Positions 1 through 10,711 of a stretch of 64,000 nt of DNA are shown in pieces. Each line of letters starts with the position of its first letter. The first letter of the stretch is position 1. A program made the position numbers and the translations under genes. The stretch comes from Nemorincola caseinilytica. Lineage in GTDB: Bacteria; Bacteroidota; Bacteroidia; Chitinophagales; Chitinophagaceae. Where the stretch lies: positions 129,337 to 193,336 of the forward strand of contig NZ_BAABFA010000015.1 in the NCBI RefSeq assembly GCF_039540515.1, given 5' to 3'. The notes beneath the pieces are model-generated. The model was not told where the DNA came from. It worked only from the letters and a program-made list of their open reading frames with translations, and made no database searches.

Positions 1-2
1 TC

Positions 3-3000
3 GGTCAGACACTTACGCTGACCGCTAATGGTACAACGGGTACAGGTGGTGTGGTATCTTATGACTGGAGCGGCCCGAACTCATATAGCAGCTCTACCAC
101 AACATCGACACAAGGCATTACCATGGCTTCTACCTCTGAGAGCGGGCAGTACAGTGTTTCTGTTACTTTCCCCGGCACCGGATGTACAAGCAATGTGAGA
201 TCATCGACCGCAGTGACGGTGAACCCGCTTCCGGTGGTGTACAATGTGACCGGCGGCGGCGTGTACTGCCTGGGTGGTGGTGGCAGCGGCCTGCCTGTAG
301 ACCTTAGCGGATCGGAGACAGGCTACAGCTACCAACTGTATCGTGATGGAGCGACCCTTGGATCGCCTTTCATAGGAACAGGGTCGGCACTGAGCATGGG
401 TACATTTACGGTGGCGGGTACATATAGCGTGCTGGCTACAACGCCCAAAACGTGTACGAGCAATATGGCTGACAGCGCAGTGATACAAGTGAGCCCGATA
501 CCTAACTACCATAACGTGACCGGTGGCGGTAACTATTGCTTTGGTACGGGTGGTGTTCCCATAGGACTTTCTGCCTCTGACGTGGGGGTGAGCTACCAAT
601 TGTACAGGGACGGTATAGCGGTAGGGTCGCTGGTCCTGGGTGACGGTAACCCGCTGACCTTCGGTAACTATAGTACAGATGGCAACTATACGGTAGTGGC
701 CAACCCGGGATCGGTGTGTGTACGCACAATGACAGGTAGCGCTACAGTATTCACTTACCCTCTGCCAACAGTATATGATGTAAGCGGCGGTGGTACCATA
801 TGCGAGGGCGATGCGGGTGTGCATGTGAACCTGAGCTGGTCGGTACTGGGCATCAACTATCAGCTATACCTGTCGGGTGTGGGCATAGTGGGTGCGCCTG
901 TGGCAGGAGCGGTATCCTCTCTTGATATGGGTGTAGTGAATGTGGCAGGTACCTATACCGTGCTGGCCACTAATGCAACTACAGGCTGCAGGAGCGACAT
1001 GAACCTGAGCGCAACGGTATCGGTGAACCCGGCGCCTACACAATACACTGTGACAGGCGGCGGTACTACCTGCAACAATTCGGGTGCGGTATCGGTAGGT
1101 CTTGGCAACTCTGATAATGGTGTATCGTACCAGCTTTATAACGGATCGGTAGCGGTAGGTACTCCTGTAGCAGGTACAGGAGCGGCCATCACTTTCGGTT
1201 CGCAGAACGCAACAGGAGTATACAGTGTACGCGGCACCAATACGGTGACCACATGTGCCGGACCAATGAACTCAAGCGTGGTGGTAAGCATCAACCCATC
1301 GCCGGTAGCATATGCTGTGACGGGTGGCGGCCAATACTGCGCAGGCGGCAGCGGCTATACCATAGGCCTTGCCAATACGAATGTTGGTATATCATACCAG
1401 TTATATAATGGTGCTACCAGCGTGGGCTTGCCCATGGCGGGTACAGGTGCATCTATCAGCTTCGGCACCTTCACTGCAACGGGTACATATTCTGTACTAG
1501 GCACGAATATGCTTACCCTGTGTACCGGTCCGATGAACGGATCGGCCACGATATCTGTCAACTCATTGCCGGGTGTATATGATGTCACCGGTGGCGGACA
1601 TTACTGCGTAGGCACTACAACAGGGGCAGCCGTGAACTTGTCGTTCTCGGAGACCGGGGTGAACTACCAGCTCTACAGGGGATCGACAGCAGTAGGTACC
1701 CCTGTTGCAGGTACTGGCTCTGCACTGAGCTTTGGCAACCAGCTGACAGCAGGTGTGTACACGGTACATGCCACTAATGCCACCACGGCCTGCGCCAGCG
1801 ATATGAACAGCAGCGCCACCGTAGTGCCAGATCCGCAGCCAACGCAGTTCGCAGTGACAGGCGGTGGACATTTCTGCACAGGAGGTGGCGGCATGCCAGT
1901 GGGTCTTAGCGGATCGCAGAGCGGTATCAACTATCAATTGTATAATGGAACGCCTACCGTAGGCAGCCCTGTAGCAGGTACGGGCAGCGCTATCTCTTTT
2001 GGTAACCAGGCAACAGGCGGTACCTATACCGTACTGGCCACCAATGCACTCACTACCTGTACCAGCATAATGACAGGCTCTGCTACTGTAGTGGCCGACC
2101 CGCTGCCTACACAATATGTAGTGACAGGCGGAGGGCATTATTGCCAGGGTGGATCGGGTGTAGCTGTTGGTCTTAACGGATCGGATGCGAGCAATATCAC
2201 TTATCAATTATACAACGGATCGACAGCAGTGGGTAGCCCTGTAGCGGGTACTGGCTTGGCCATCAGCTTTGGCAGCCAGACCGTTATGGCTTCTTATTCT
2301 GTAGTGGCCACAAATACCGTGACCGCATGTACGAGCAATATGTTCGGCAGTGTAGCGGTAGTTATAGATCCGCTGCCTACAGCACATACAGTGACCGGCG
2401 GCGGCGCATACTGCGCAGGCGGCAGCGGTGTACCTGTAGGACTGAACACATCGAACACGGGCATCAATTATCAACTGTATAATGGTGCATCGCCGGTGGG
2501 CGGTCCTGTGGCAGGTACGGGTGTGGCCATCAATTTTGGCAACCAGACGGCAACAGGTACTTATACGGTGCTTGCTACCAATAGCGTGACCTACTGTACC
2601 AATGCTATGGCGGGTAATGCAGTAGTATCGGTGAACCCACTGCCGACACAATACAACGTGAGCGGTGGCGGAAGCTACTGCGAGAATGGTACAGGTGTGC
2701 CTGTGGGGCTGGTAGGATCGCAGAGTGGTGTTTCTTACCAATTGTACAACGGAGCTACCGCAATGGGCAGCCCTGTGGGTGGTACAGGCTCGGCCATCAG
2801 CTTCGGCTCGCAGACACTTGCAGGTACCTATACTGTACTGGGTACGAATACTACCACACTTTGCAGCAAGGCCATGACGGCTAGCGCAACGGTGATAATG
2901 AACCCGGCACCTACCACTTATAGCATGACCGGTGGCGGTAGCTACTGCGCCGGCGGAACAGGTACGTCGGTAGGCCTGAGCGGATCGGATATAGGTATCA

Positions 3001-6000
3001 CTTACCAGTTGTACAGGGGAAGTGCGCCTGTGACCTCGCTGAGCGGTACGGGCAACCCACTGAGCTTTGGCACATATACTGCCGCAGGTACTTATACGGT
3101 ACTGGCAACGAACAATATAACAGCTTGTACAAAGGGTATGAACGGCACATCGGTAGTGGTGATAAACCCGCTGCCTACGCAATACAGCATGACAGGCGGC
3201 GGCGGCTACTGCAATGGCGGTACGGGTGTGACCGTGGGTCTGGGCAATTCTGAGGCAGGTGTGAACTATCAACTGTACAGAAGTGCAACATCGGTGGAAT
3301 CGCCGGTGGCAGGTACGGGCAGCGCCATCAGCTATGGCCTGCAGACAACGGCAGGTACTTACTCTGTACTTGCGACCAATGCTACCACGGGTTGCACGCG
3401 CGCTATGAGTACGGTAACTATGGTAGTGGTGAACCCGCTGCCTATAGTATCGAGCGTGACAGGTGGCGGCGGCTACTGTACCGGCGGACCCGGTGCGCAT
3501 ATAGGTGTACTGGTTACCGAGACAGGTGTGAACTATCAGTTGTATCTCGGTTCTTCATCGATAGGCGCTGCAGTACCGGGCTCGGGCGGCGGAATAGACT
3601 TCGGTGAAATATATGTTGCAGGTACTTATACGGTTCGTGCTACGAATTCTTCAACAGGCTGTACATCGCACATGAGCGGCAGTGCAACAGTGATCGTGAA
3701 CGTACCGCCTGTGGCCTATAGTGTAACAGGTGGCGGATCGTACTGCGCAGGTGGCAGCGGTGTAGCTGTGGGCCTGAGCAACTCTGCAAGCGGTGTGAAC
3801 TATGCGCTGTACAATGGCTCGTCTGTAGTGACGACAATAGCAGGTACAGGCAGCGCTATCGCATTTGGCACACAGCTATCGGCAGGTACATATACAGTGC
3901 GCGCTACGAATGCCACATCGGGCTGTGTGACGAACATGACAGGCAGCGTGAGCGTGAACATAAATGCGCTGCCTACGGTATACAACATATCGGGCGGCGG
4001 CAACTACTGCCCCGGCTCCGGTGGGGTGAATATAGGACTGAGCGGCTCTAACGTTGGCATCACTTACCAATTGTATATGGGCAGTACGGCCGTAGGCGCA
4101 CCTATAACAGGTACCAATGCTCCCATAAGCATGGGCGCATATACTACAATAGGTACATACTCTGCAGTAGCTACCAATGTGGTGACGGGTTGTACCAATA
4201 ATATGACAGGCAGTGCATCGGTAGGACAGTACGCATTGCCAACGGTATACACTATGACAGGCGGCGGCAGCTACTGCAGCGGCAGCAGCGGTGTAGCTAT
4301 AGGCCTTAGCGGATCGCAGGCAGGAGTTACTTACCAGTTGTACAATGGATCTACGGCCATGGGCTCGTTCGCAGGCACAGGCGCTGCACTGAGCTTCGGT
4401 ATGGAGACCGCAACGGGTACTTATTCTGTACGCGCTACGAATAACACAACATCTTGCGCAAACAATATGACCGGCACGGCTACAGTAGGTGTGAACGCAT
4501 TGCCGACCGTATACCTGGTGACAGGGGGCGGCGACTACTGCGCAGGCGGTATGGGATATACAGTGGTGCTGAATGGCTCGCAAAGCGGCATCAGCTACCA
4601 GCTATACAAGGATGGTGTGGCTACAGGAACTGCCATGAGCGGTACGGGGTCTTTCCTTGACTTCGGTATACAGTCGGCAGCAGGTTTCTATACAGTAAGG
4701 GCTACGAATGCTACATCGGGCTGTAACCGCACAATGGCAGGTACGGCAGAGATAGGCGTACTGCCTTTGCCAACAACATTCAGCGTGACAGGTGGCGGCA
4801 GCTACTGCGCAGGTGGCAGCGGCGTAGCGATAGGCCTTTCCGGATCTGCCAATGGTGTGAGCTATCGCCTGTATAATGGCAGCACACCTGTGGGCGCACT
4901 GATACCCGGTACAGGCGGCGCCATCACCTTCGGCTCTATGGCCGCAGCAGGAACCTATACAGTACAGGCTGTGAATACAGGTACGGGTTGTACCCGCGGC
5001 ATGACAGGCAATGCGGTGGTGAGCATCAATACACTCCCTACAGCTTATACTGTGACCGGCGGCGGTGGCTACTGCTCAGGCGGTAACGGTGTGGCAGTAG
5101 GTATAAGCAACTCTGATATGGGCGTTAACTACCAGCTTTATTATAATGGTGTGCCTTCGGGTGTTATACTTTCGGGTACAGGTAGTGCGTTGAGCTTCGG
5201 GCTGAAAACTGCTACAGGTACCTATATGGTAAAAGGTACTACCAGCAGCACATCGTGTGTGAACAATATGACCGGATCGGTAACGGTGAGCATCAACCCT
5301 GCTCCGGCCACACACTCTGTAGCAGGTGGCGGCAGCTACTGCTCGGGCGGTGCTGGTGCCGAAGTGACACTAAGTGGTTCTAATGCCGGTGTGAACTATG
5401 TACTCTACAATGGTTCTACACCGGGTACTACAGTGGCCGGTACAGGCGCAGGTATCAGCTTCGGAATGCAGACATCAGGTTCTTACTCTGTAATGGCAGT
5501 GGATGCTACAACATCTTGCACCGCAGATATGACGGGCAGTGTGAGCGTATCTATGAACTCGCTGCCGGTGACCTATGTGGTGACGGGCGGTGGAGCTATG
5601 TGCGCAGGCAGTGCTGGTGTGAACATAAGCCTGTCGGGATCGGAAGGTAATACCAACTATACTCTTTATAACGGATCGGCATCAACGGGTATCACAGTGG
5701 CCGGTACAGGCAGCGCTATCAGCTTTGGTATGAACGCTGCTGCGGGTACATATTCGGTGCTGGCCACCAATAGTATGTCGGGCTGCGCGAATGGAATGAC
5801 CGGAAGCGCTACCATAACAGTGAATGCACTGCCTGCACAGTACTCTGTGACAGGTGGTGGTAGTTACTGCGCAGGCGGTACAGGTTCTGTCATCAGCCTG
5901 TCGGGTACAGAAGCAGCTATACAGTATAACCTGTATAGGAATGGTATCGCAACAGGCACATCGCTGACAGGTAATGGCAGCGCAATGTCTTTTGCTCCTC

Positions 6001-9000
6001 AATTGACAGCAGGTAACTATACAGTAATGGCCGTGAATAACAGCACATCATGCACACGCGCCATGACAGGTAGCGCTGCGGTGTCGGTAGGTGCAAGCCC
6101 TGTGGCATACACGGTATCGGGCGGCGGCTCTTACTGTACAGGTGGGCCTGGTGTGAATGTGATGCTGAATGGTTCGGCGAGCGGCGTTACCTACAAGCTG
6201 TACAATGGCGCTGCGCAAGTGGGCAGCACAGTGTTCGGTACAGGTAGCGCTATCAGCTTCGGTATGCAGACAGCGGCAGGTACCTACACAGTACTTGCTA
6301 CAAATACTACCTCATCTTGTACCGCCGCCATGACCGGCAGCGCAACAGTGATAATGAACACACCACCTGTAATACATGCTGTGACCGGTGGCGGTTCTTA
6401 CTGCTCGGGTAGCACAGGTGTTAATGTAGGCCTGGCCAGCTCTCAGGCAGGTGTAAGCTATAAGCTATACAGAGGCGCTACACAGGTAGGCGCAGCTGTG
6501 AACGGCACAGGTGCAGCGATAGACTTTGGTGTGATGAGCGTAGCGGGTACCTATACAGTATCGGCTACCAATGTAGCTACCTCTTGTGCTGCAGCTATGA
6601 GTGGCAATGCCGTAGTGCAGGTGAACACACTGCCTGTGACACAAACGGTAATAGGCGGCGGTGCATACTGCAACGGTGGTACCGGTGTGGATGTGTCGCT
6701 GAGCGGCTCTGAAGCAGGTGTTAACTATCAGCTTTACAATGGAACGACCACAGTAGGCGGCCCTGTTGCTGGTACAGGCAATGTGCTGTCGTTCGGTCAG
6801 CAGATGACCGTAGGTACTTACTCTGTACGCGCTATGAATGCAAGCACGTCCTGCGCGCGTGATATGACCGGCACTGTGCCGGTGAGCATCAATACTCTGC
6901 CTGCAGTATATGCTGTGACAGGTGGTGGCAACTATTGTGCCGGTGGTACAGGTATGGCTATTTACCTGAGCGGATCTGAAACGGGTGTTACTTACCTTGT
7001 ATACAGGGACGGTGCTCAGGTAGGTGTAGTGACAGGTACTGGCTCTGATATCAACTTCGGAACACAGACAATGGCCGGTAACTATACCGTGATGGCCGAG
7101 AACTTCAGCACACATTGTACCTCTTCTATGACAGGCAGCGCTACCATAGGTATCAATGCAGCGCCTGTGGCATATACTGTATCGGCAGGTGGTACATACT
7201 GCGCAGGCGATGCCGGTGTGAATGTAACACTGGGCGGATCGGAAGCAGGAGTGAATTACAGGCTGTACAATGGTGCTACGGCAGTGGGCAGTATAGTAGA
7301 GGGTACAGGCTCTGCCATCAGCTTTGGCATGCAGGCTGCAGGTACCTATACAATAAAGGCAACCAATGCTGTTACTTCCTGCACCTCTGCAATGAGTGGT
7401 TCTTCTTCCATAGCTATGAACGCACTGCCTAATGCATATAATGTAACAGGCGGCGGTGCCTACTGTGCCGGTGGTACGGGTATGCCAGTGGGCCTGAGCA
7501 ATTCGCAGACAGGCGTGACATACAAACTCTATAATGGTGCTGCACAGGTAGGTGTAGCTATATCGGGCACAGGTGGCGCTATCACATTCGGTAGCCAGCA
7601 GACGGGTGTATACACCGTAGTAGGCACCAGCAGCGCTACAGGTTGTGCCAGGAATATGAACAACGCTGTGACGGTGAGCACTCACGAGCAGCCAACGGCC
7701 TTCGATGTGACAGGCGGCGGCAGCTACTGTGCAGGTGATAACGGTGTAGCTATACTGCTTGGCGGATCGCAGGCCGGTATCAACTATCGCCTGTATAGAG
7801 GTGCGACCGCTATAGGTAGTGCGGTGGCCGGTACAGGTAGCGCTATCGCGTTCGGTATGCAGACAACAGCGGGCAACTACACAGTTAAGGCCACTAATGC
7901 TACCACAGGCTGTACAGCTACGATGGCGGGTAGTGCAGATGTAATGATAAACATACTGCCTGCTACCTATGCAGTGACAGGTGGTGGCAGTTACTGTGCC
8001 GGTGGTACAGGTGTAGCGGTAGGCCTGGCCGGCACAGATGCCGGAGTATCTTACCAGCTATACAATGGCACTACCGCGATAGGCGATGCTGTGACGGGCA
8101 ATGGCGCTATATCGTTCGGGGCACAGACAGCGGCAGGTACATATAAGGTGCGTGCTACTGATATGACGACATCTTGCGCTACAGATATGACAGGCACTGT
8201 TGCAGTGAGCATCAATGCACTGCCGGTAGCATATACACTCTCTGGCAGCAGTACTGGCTACTGCGCAGGTAGCGCCGGTGTACAAGTAACGCTTGAGAAT
8301 TCGCAGATAGGTGTTTCTTACCGCCTGTACAACAATGCTACTGCATCGGGCAGTGATATGGCAGGTACTGGCAGCAGCCTGAACTTTGGTAACAAGACAG
8401 CCACAGGCACTTACTCTGTACTGGCCACCAATACCATTACAGGTTGTACATCAGTGATGAGCGGTATGCCTACGGTCTCTGTTAATGCACTGCCTTCGCT
8501 CTACTCTATGACAGGTGGTGGCAGCTACTGTGCCGATGGTGCAGGTGTGGCCGTAGGGTTGGTAGGCACTCAGACAGGTGTGGGCTATCAATTGTATAAG
8601 GGTGTTGTAGCTACAGGCAGCGCAGTGGCCGGTACCGGTAATGCCATCAGCTTCGGTGTGTTGCCCGCAGGTATCTATACTGTTAAGGCTACCAATAATG
8701 CTACAAGCTGTAAGAACAATATGATGGGTAGTGTAGCCGTAGTGTCCAACCCATTGCCTGCGACCTATGCTGTAACAGGCGGTGGCCAATACTGTGCCGG
8801 TGGTGCCGGGGTGAGTGTAAGCCTTGCCAACTCTGCTACGGATGTAGAATATCAGCTTTACAATGGCGCTACCATGGTAGGAACTGCAATAGCAGGCAAT
8901 GGCGGATCGCTGAGCTTTGGTATGCAGACCGCAGCAGGCACATACTCTGTAAGGGCTACTAACCCATCTACTACATGTGCTGCCAATATGAGCGGCAACG

Positions 9001-10640
9001 CTACTGTAGGCATCAATGCAGCCCCTGCAGGGCAGACCGTAACAGGTGGCGGCGCACTTTGTGCAGGTAGTGCAGGCATAGTGATGGGCCTGGGTGGCTC
9101 TGAGACAGGTGTGAACTATCGCCTGTACAAAGGCAGTGTAGCAGTAGGCAGTGTACTGGCAGGTAATGGTGGTGCGCTGAGCTTTGCCGCTGTAACTACT
9201 GCGGGTACATACACAGTGCTGGCAACGAATGCCACTACATCTTGCGCCAAAGCAATGACCGGCAGCGCTACAGTGATAGTGAACGAACTGCCTGCGGTAT
9301 TCGCAGTGACAGGTGGTGGTGCTTATTGCGAGGGTGGCGCAGGACTGGCCATAGGCCTGAGCGGATCGGCAAGTGGTGTGAACTACAGGCTGTACACAGC
9401 TAGCGGTATCGTAGCAACTGCGCCGGGTAATGGTGATATAGTGAACTTTGGCCTGCAGACAACTGCCGGTACCTATACCGTACAGGCCGTGAACGCAACT
9501 ACAGGTTGTGTACGCAATATGAGCGGCAGCGCGGCGATATCTGTGACACCATCTGTGATACCTGCGGTAGATGTGGCATCTGCTAATGAGGTTTGCGCAG
9601 GTACTACCGTTGTATACACTGCTACACCTACCAATGGCGGAACATCGCCTGCGTACCTGTGGAAAGTGAACGGCGTTACAATGAGTGTGGCATCGGGTAT
9701 GTTCAGCTATATACCTGCCAATGGCGATGTGGTGAGTGTGACGCTGACCAGCAGCGCTAATTGCGCATCTCCTTCTACGGCCATGGCAGCTACAACAATG
9801 GTAGTAAGAGCCAACCAGACACCTGTAGTGACCGCAACGGTATCTGTACCGGGCGATACGGTGTGTAAGGGTAATACAGTGACATTCTCTGCCACTGCAC
9901 TGTACGGTGGCGATGCGCCTGTGTATGAGTGGGTGCGGAATGGTGTGGTAGCATCTACAAACCAGGTATACGCCTATGTGCCAGACAATGGCGATGTAGT
10001 GTACTGCCGTCTTACCAGCAACTACGAATGTGTAAGCACTGCAATGGTAAGCAGCGACAGCCACACTATGAATGTGCTGGCCCCTACAGCGCCATCGGTA
10101 CTGATAACAGCTAACCCGGGCACGAAGATCGCAAGGGGACAGTCGCTGACGCTGACAGCAGTGGCAAGCAATACTTACCAGCCATCGTACCAGTGGTACA
10201 TCAATGGCGCTGCGGTGCAGGCCGCTACCAGCACTACATTCACATACAGCAACTATAATGATAAGGACACAGTGACATGCCGCGTTGCCAACAATACGGT
10301 ATGCGGCGAGTTCGCTGCCTTCAAAACAGTGCTGATAAATGTGAACGAGATGGCGGTGTCGAACACTGTATCAACTGCGTTCGATGTGCATGTAATGCCT
10401 AATCCATCGAATGGCAGGTTCTTCATACGCGGCACTGTAAATGGTCTTGCCAACGGCAAGGTGGATGTAGAAGTGGCCAATATGCTGGGCCAGGTGGTAT
10501 ACAAAGGCCAGGCAGATGTGCGCGGCGGTAATATAGATACCCAGGTAGACCTCGGAAACGGGCTGGCCAATGGCATGTACCTGCTGAACCTTCGTACGGA
10601 GACCGACGGGCGTATATTCCACATCACTGTGGCACAGTAA
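3..10640 (+). CDS. Giant secreted repeat protein with T9SS type A sorting domain (5' partial)
   Basis: The reading frame is open from the window edge (codons from base 3), so the N-terminus and signal peptide lie outside; at least 3545 residues are visible. A short Ig-like segment is followed by 35 tandem repeats of about 89 residues, each opening with a V(T/S)GGGxYCxGG-like motif, then a YQLY motif, a GTYTVxATN motif and a second Cys near CTxxMTGSA. The two Cys per repeat could form a disulfide. After the array come two or three Ig/PKD-like domains with CxG...YxW patterns, and the last ~85 residues (MPNPSNGRFF..., NMLGQVVY, LANGMYLLNL) are a typical T9SS type A C-terminal sorting domain, which directs export across the outer membrane and surface attachment or release. 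Likely a surface adhesin or stalk; ligand unknown. A terminator hairpin follows the stop codon. Confidence 0.9.
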   Translation, partial: GQTLTLTANGTTGTGGVVSYDWSGPNSYSSSTTTSTQGITMASTSESGQYSVSVTFPGTGCTSNVRSSTAVTVNPLPVVYNVTGGGVYCLGGGGSGLPVDLSGSETGYSYQLYRDGATLGSPFIGTGSALSMGTFTVAGTYSVLATTPKTCTSNMADSAVIQVSPIPNYHNVTGGGNYCFGTGGVPIGLSASDVGVSYQLYRDGIAVGSLVLGDGNPLTFGNYSTDGNYTVVANPGSVCVRTMTGSATVFTYPLPTVYDVSGGGTICEGDAGVHVNLSWSVLGINYQLYLSGVGIVGAPVAGAVSSLDMGVVNVAGTYTVLATNATTGCRSDMNLSATVSVNPAPTQYTVTGGGTTCNNSGAVSVGLGNSDNGVSYQLYNGSVAVGTPVAGTGAAITFGSQNATGVYSVRGTNTVTTCAGPMNSSVVVSINPSPVAYAVTGGGQYCAGGSGYTIGLANTNVGISYQLYNGATSVGLPMAGTGASISFGTFTATGTYSVLGTNMLTLCTGPMNGSATISVNSLPGVYDVTGGGHYCVGTTTGAAVNLSFSETGVNYQLYRGSTAVGTPVAGTGSALSFGNQLTAGVYTVHATNATTACASDMNSSATVVPDPQPTQFAVTGGGHFCTGGGGMPVGLSGSQSGINYQLYNGTPTVGSPVAGTGSAISFGNQATGGTYTVLATNALTTCTSIMTGSATVVADPLPTQYVVTGGGHYCQGGSGVAVGLNGSDASNITYQLYNGSTAVGSPVAGTGLAISFGSQTVMASYSVVATNTVTACTSNMFGSVAVVIDPLPTAHTVTGGGAYCAGGSGVPVGLNTSNTGINYQLYNGASPVGGPVAGTGVAINFGNQTATGTYTVLATNSVTYCTNAMAGNAVVSVNPLPTQYNVSGGGSYCENGTGVPVGLVGSQSGVSYQLYNGATAMGSPVGGTGSAISFGSQTLAGTYTVLGTNTTTLCSKAMTASATVIMNPAPTTYSMTGGGSYCAGGTGTSVGLSGSDIGITYQLYRGSAPVTSLSGTGNPLSFGTYTAAGTYTVLATNNITACTKGMNGTSVVVINPLPTQYSMTGGGGYCNGGTGVTVGLGNSEAGVNYQLYRSATSVESPVAGTGSAISYGLQTTAGTYSVLATNATTGCTRAMSTVTMVVVNPLPIVSSVTGGGGYCTGGPGAHIGVLVTETGVNYQLYLGSSSIGAAVPGSGGGIDFGEIYVAGTYTVRATNSSTGCTSHMSGSATVIVNVPPVAYSVTGGGSYCAGGSGVAVGLSNSASGVNYALYNGSSVVTTIAGTGSAIAFGTQLSAGTYTVRATNATSGCVTNMTGSVSVNINALPTVYNISGGGNYCPGSGGVNIGLSGSNVGITYQLYMGSTAVGAPITGTNAPISMGAYTTIGTYSAVATNVVTGCTNNMTGSASVGQYALPTVYTMTGGGSYCSGSSGVAIGLSGSQAGVTYQLYNGSTAMGSFAGTGAALSFGMETATGTYSVRATNNTTSCANNMTGTATVGVNALPTVYLVTGGGDYCAGGMGYTVVLNGSQSGISYQLYKDGVATGTAMSGTGSFLDFGIQSAAGFYTVRATNATSGCNRTMAGTAEIGVLPLPTTFSVTGGGSYCAGGSGVAIGLSGSANGVSYRLYNGSTPVGALIPGTGGAITFGSMAAAGTYTVQAVNTGTGCTRGMTGNAVVSINTLPTAYTVTGGGGYCSGGNGVAVGISNSDMGVNYQLYYNGVPSGVILSGTGSALSFGLKTATGTYMVKGTTSSTSCVNNMTGSVTVSINPAPATHSVAGGGSYCSGGAGAEVTLSGSNAGVNYVLYNGSTPGTTVAGTGAGISFGMQTSGSYSVMAVDATTSCTADMTGSVSVSMNSLPVTYVVTGGGAMCAGSAGVNISLSGSEGNTNYTLYNGSASTGITVAGTGSAISFGMNAAAGTYSVLATNSMSGCANGMTGSATITVNALPAQYSVTGGGSYCAGGTGSVISLSGTEAAIQYNLYRNGIATGTSLTGNGSAMSFAPQLTAGNYTVMAVNNSTSCTRAMTGSAAVSVGASPVAYTVSGGGSYCTGGPGVNVMLNGSASGVTYKLYNGAAQVGSTVFGTGSAISFGMQTAAGTYTVLATNTTSSCTAAMTGSATVIMNTPPVIHAVTGGGSYCSGSTGVNVGLASSQAGVSYKLYRGATQVGAAVNGTGAAIDFGVMSVAGTYTVSATNVATSCAAAMSGNAVVQVNTLPVTQTVIGGGAYCNGGTGVDVSLSGSEAGVNYQLYNGTTTVGGPVAGTGNVLSFGQQMTVGTYSVRAMNASTSCARDMTGTVPVSINTLPAVYAVTGGGNYCAGGTGMAIYLSGSETGVTYLVYRDGAQVGVVTGTGSDINFGTQTMAGNYTVMAENFSTHCTSSMTGSATIGINAAPVAYTVSAGGTYCAGDAGVNVTLGGSEAGVNYRLYNGATAVGSIVEGTGSAISFGMQAAGTYTIKATNAVTSCTSAMSGSSSIAMNALPNAYNVTGGGAYCAGGTGMPVGLSNSQTGVTYKLYNGAAQVGVAISGTGGAITFGSQQTGVYTVVGTSSATGCARNMNNAVTVSTHEQPTAFDVTGGGSYCAGDNGVAILLGGSQAGINYRLYRGATAIGSAVAGTGSAIAFGMQTTAGNYTVKATNATTGCTATMAGSADVMINILPATYAVTGGGSYCAGGTGVAVGLAGTDAGVSYQLYNGTTAIGDAVTGNGAISFGAQTAAGTYKVRATDMTTSCATDMTGTVAVSINALPVAYTLSGSSTGYCAGSAGVQVTLENSQIGVSYRLYNNATASGSDMAGTGSSLNFGNKTATGTYSVLATNTITGCTSVMSGMPTVSVNALPSLYSMTGGGSYCADGAGVAVGLVGTQTGVGYQLYKGVVATGSAVAGTGNAISFGVLPAGIYTVKATNNATSCKNNMMGSVAVVSNPLPATYAVTGGGQYCAGGAGVSVSLANSATDVEYQLYNGATMVGTAIAGNGGSLSFGMQTAAGTYSVRATNPSTTCAANMSGNATVGINAAPAGQTVTGGGALCAGSAGIVMGLGGSETGVNYRLYKGSVAVGSVLAGNGGALSFAAVTTAGTYTVLATNATTSCAKAMTGSATVIVNELPAVFAVTGGGAYCEGGAGLAIGLSGSASGVNYRLYTASGIVATAPGNGDIVNFGLQTTAGTYTVQAVNATTGCVRNMSGSAAISVTPSVIPAVDVASANEVCAGTTVVYTATPTNGGTSPAYLWKVNGVTMSVASGMFSYIPANGDVVSVTLTSSANCASPSTAMAATTMVVRANQTPVVTATVSVPGDTVCKGNTVTFSATALYGGDAPVYEWVRNGVVASTNQVYAYVPDNGDVVYCRLTSNYECVSTAMVSSDSHTMNVLAPTAPSVLITANPGTKIARGQSLTLTAVASNTYQPSYQWYINGAAVQAATSTTFTYSNYNDKDTVTCRVANNTVCGEFAAFKTVLINVNEMAVSNTVSTAFDVHVMPNPSNGRFFIRGTVNGLANGKVDVEVANMLGQVVYKGQADVRGGNIDTQVDLGNGLANGMYLLNLRTETDGRIFHITVAQ
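222..9545 (+). repeat. 35-copy tandem coding repeat, ~267 bp unit
   Basis: The unit boundary is marked by a codon block encoding V(T/S)GGG, which recurs from about 246 to 9305 with a mean spacing near 266 bp. Copies are diverged at the DNA level and few blocks are identical, so this is an old array under protein-level selection rather than a recent DNA expansion. Copy 31 (near 8230) departs from the GGG core (SGSSTGYC) and copies 3 and 4 have altered Cys neighbourhoods. Confidence 0.9.
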
Positions 10641-10663
10641 TATAGGAAGCAGATCTTTTTAGG

Positions 10664-10697
10664 GCAGGGGGCTTTTCGGCTCCCTGCTTTTTATTTT
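10664..10697 (+). terminator. Rho-independent terminator of the giant repeat gene
   Basis: A nine-base-pair stem (GCAGGG at 10664 pairing with CCCTGC at 10682, extended by three inner pairs) is followed by a T-rich tract. It abuts the -7 box of the next gene. Confidence 0.85.
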
Positions 10698-10704
10698 ACC
10701 TTTG
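10697..10704 (+). promoter_or_regulatory. -7 box TACCTTTG of the agmatinase-family gene
   Basis: Exact match to the Bacteroidota TAnnTTTG consensus. It ends only 7 nt before the ATG at 10712, which predicts a leaderless or nearly leaderless mRNA. It sits in the T tract of the preceding terminator. Confidence 0.65.
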
Positions 10705-10711
10705 CAGCATC

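Noticed and set aside
2208..3500. Long minus-strand ORFs inside the giant repeat gene (also 6465-7685 and 8451-10064)
   Set aside because: They are the antisense shadow of a periodic, stop-poor codon pattern; the proteins are Arg/His/Cys-rich, have no start signals, and the plus-strand frame has clear domains and a sorting signal.
222..9545. CRISPR array as an explanation of the regular spacing
   Set aside because: The unit is ~267 bp, coding, diverged and in frame throughout, with no short identical repeats separated by unique spacers; no cas genes are present.
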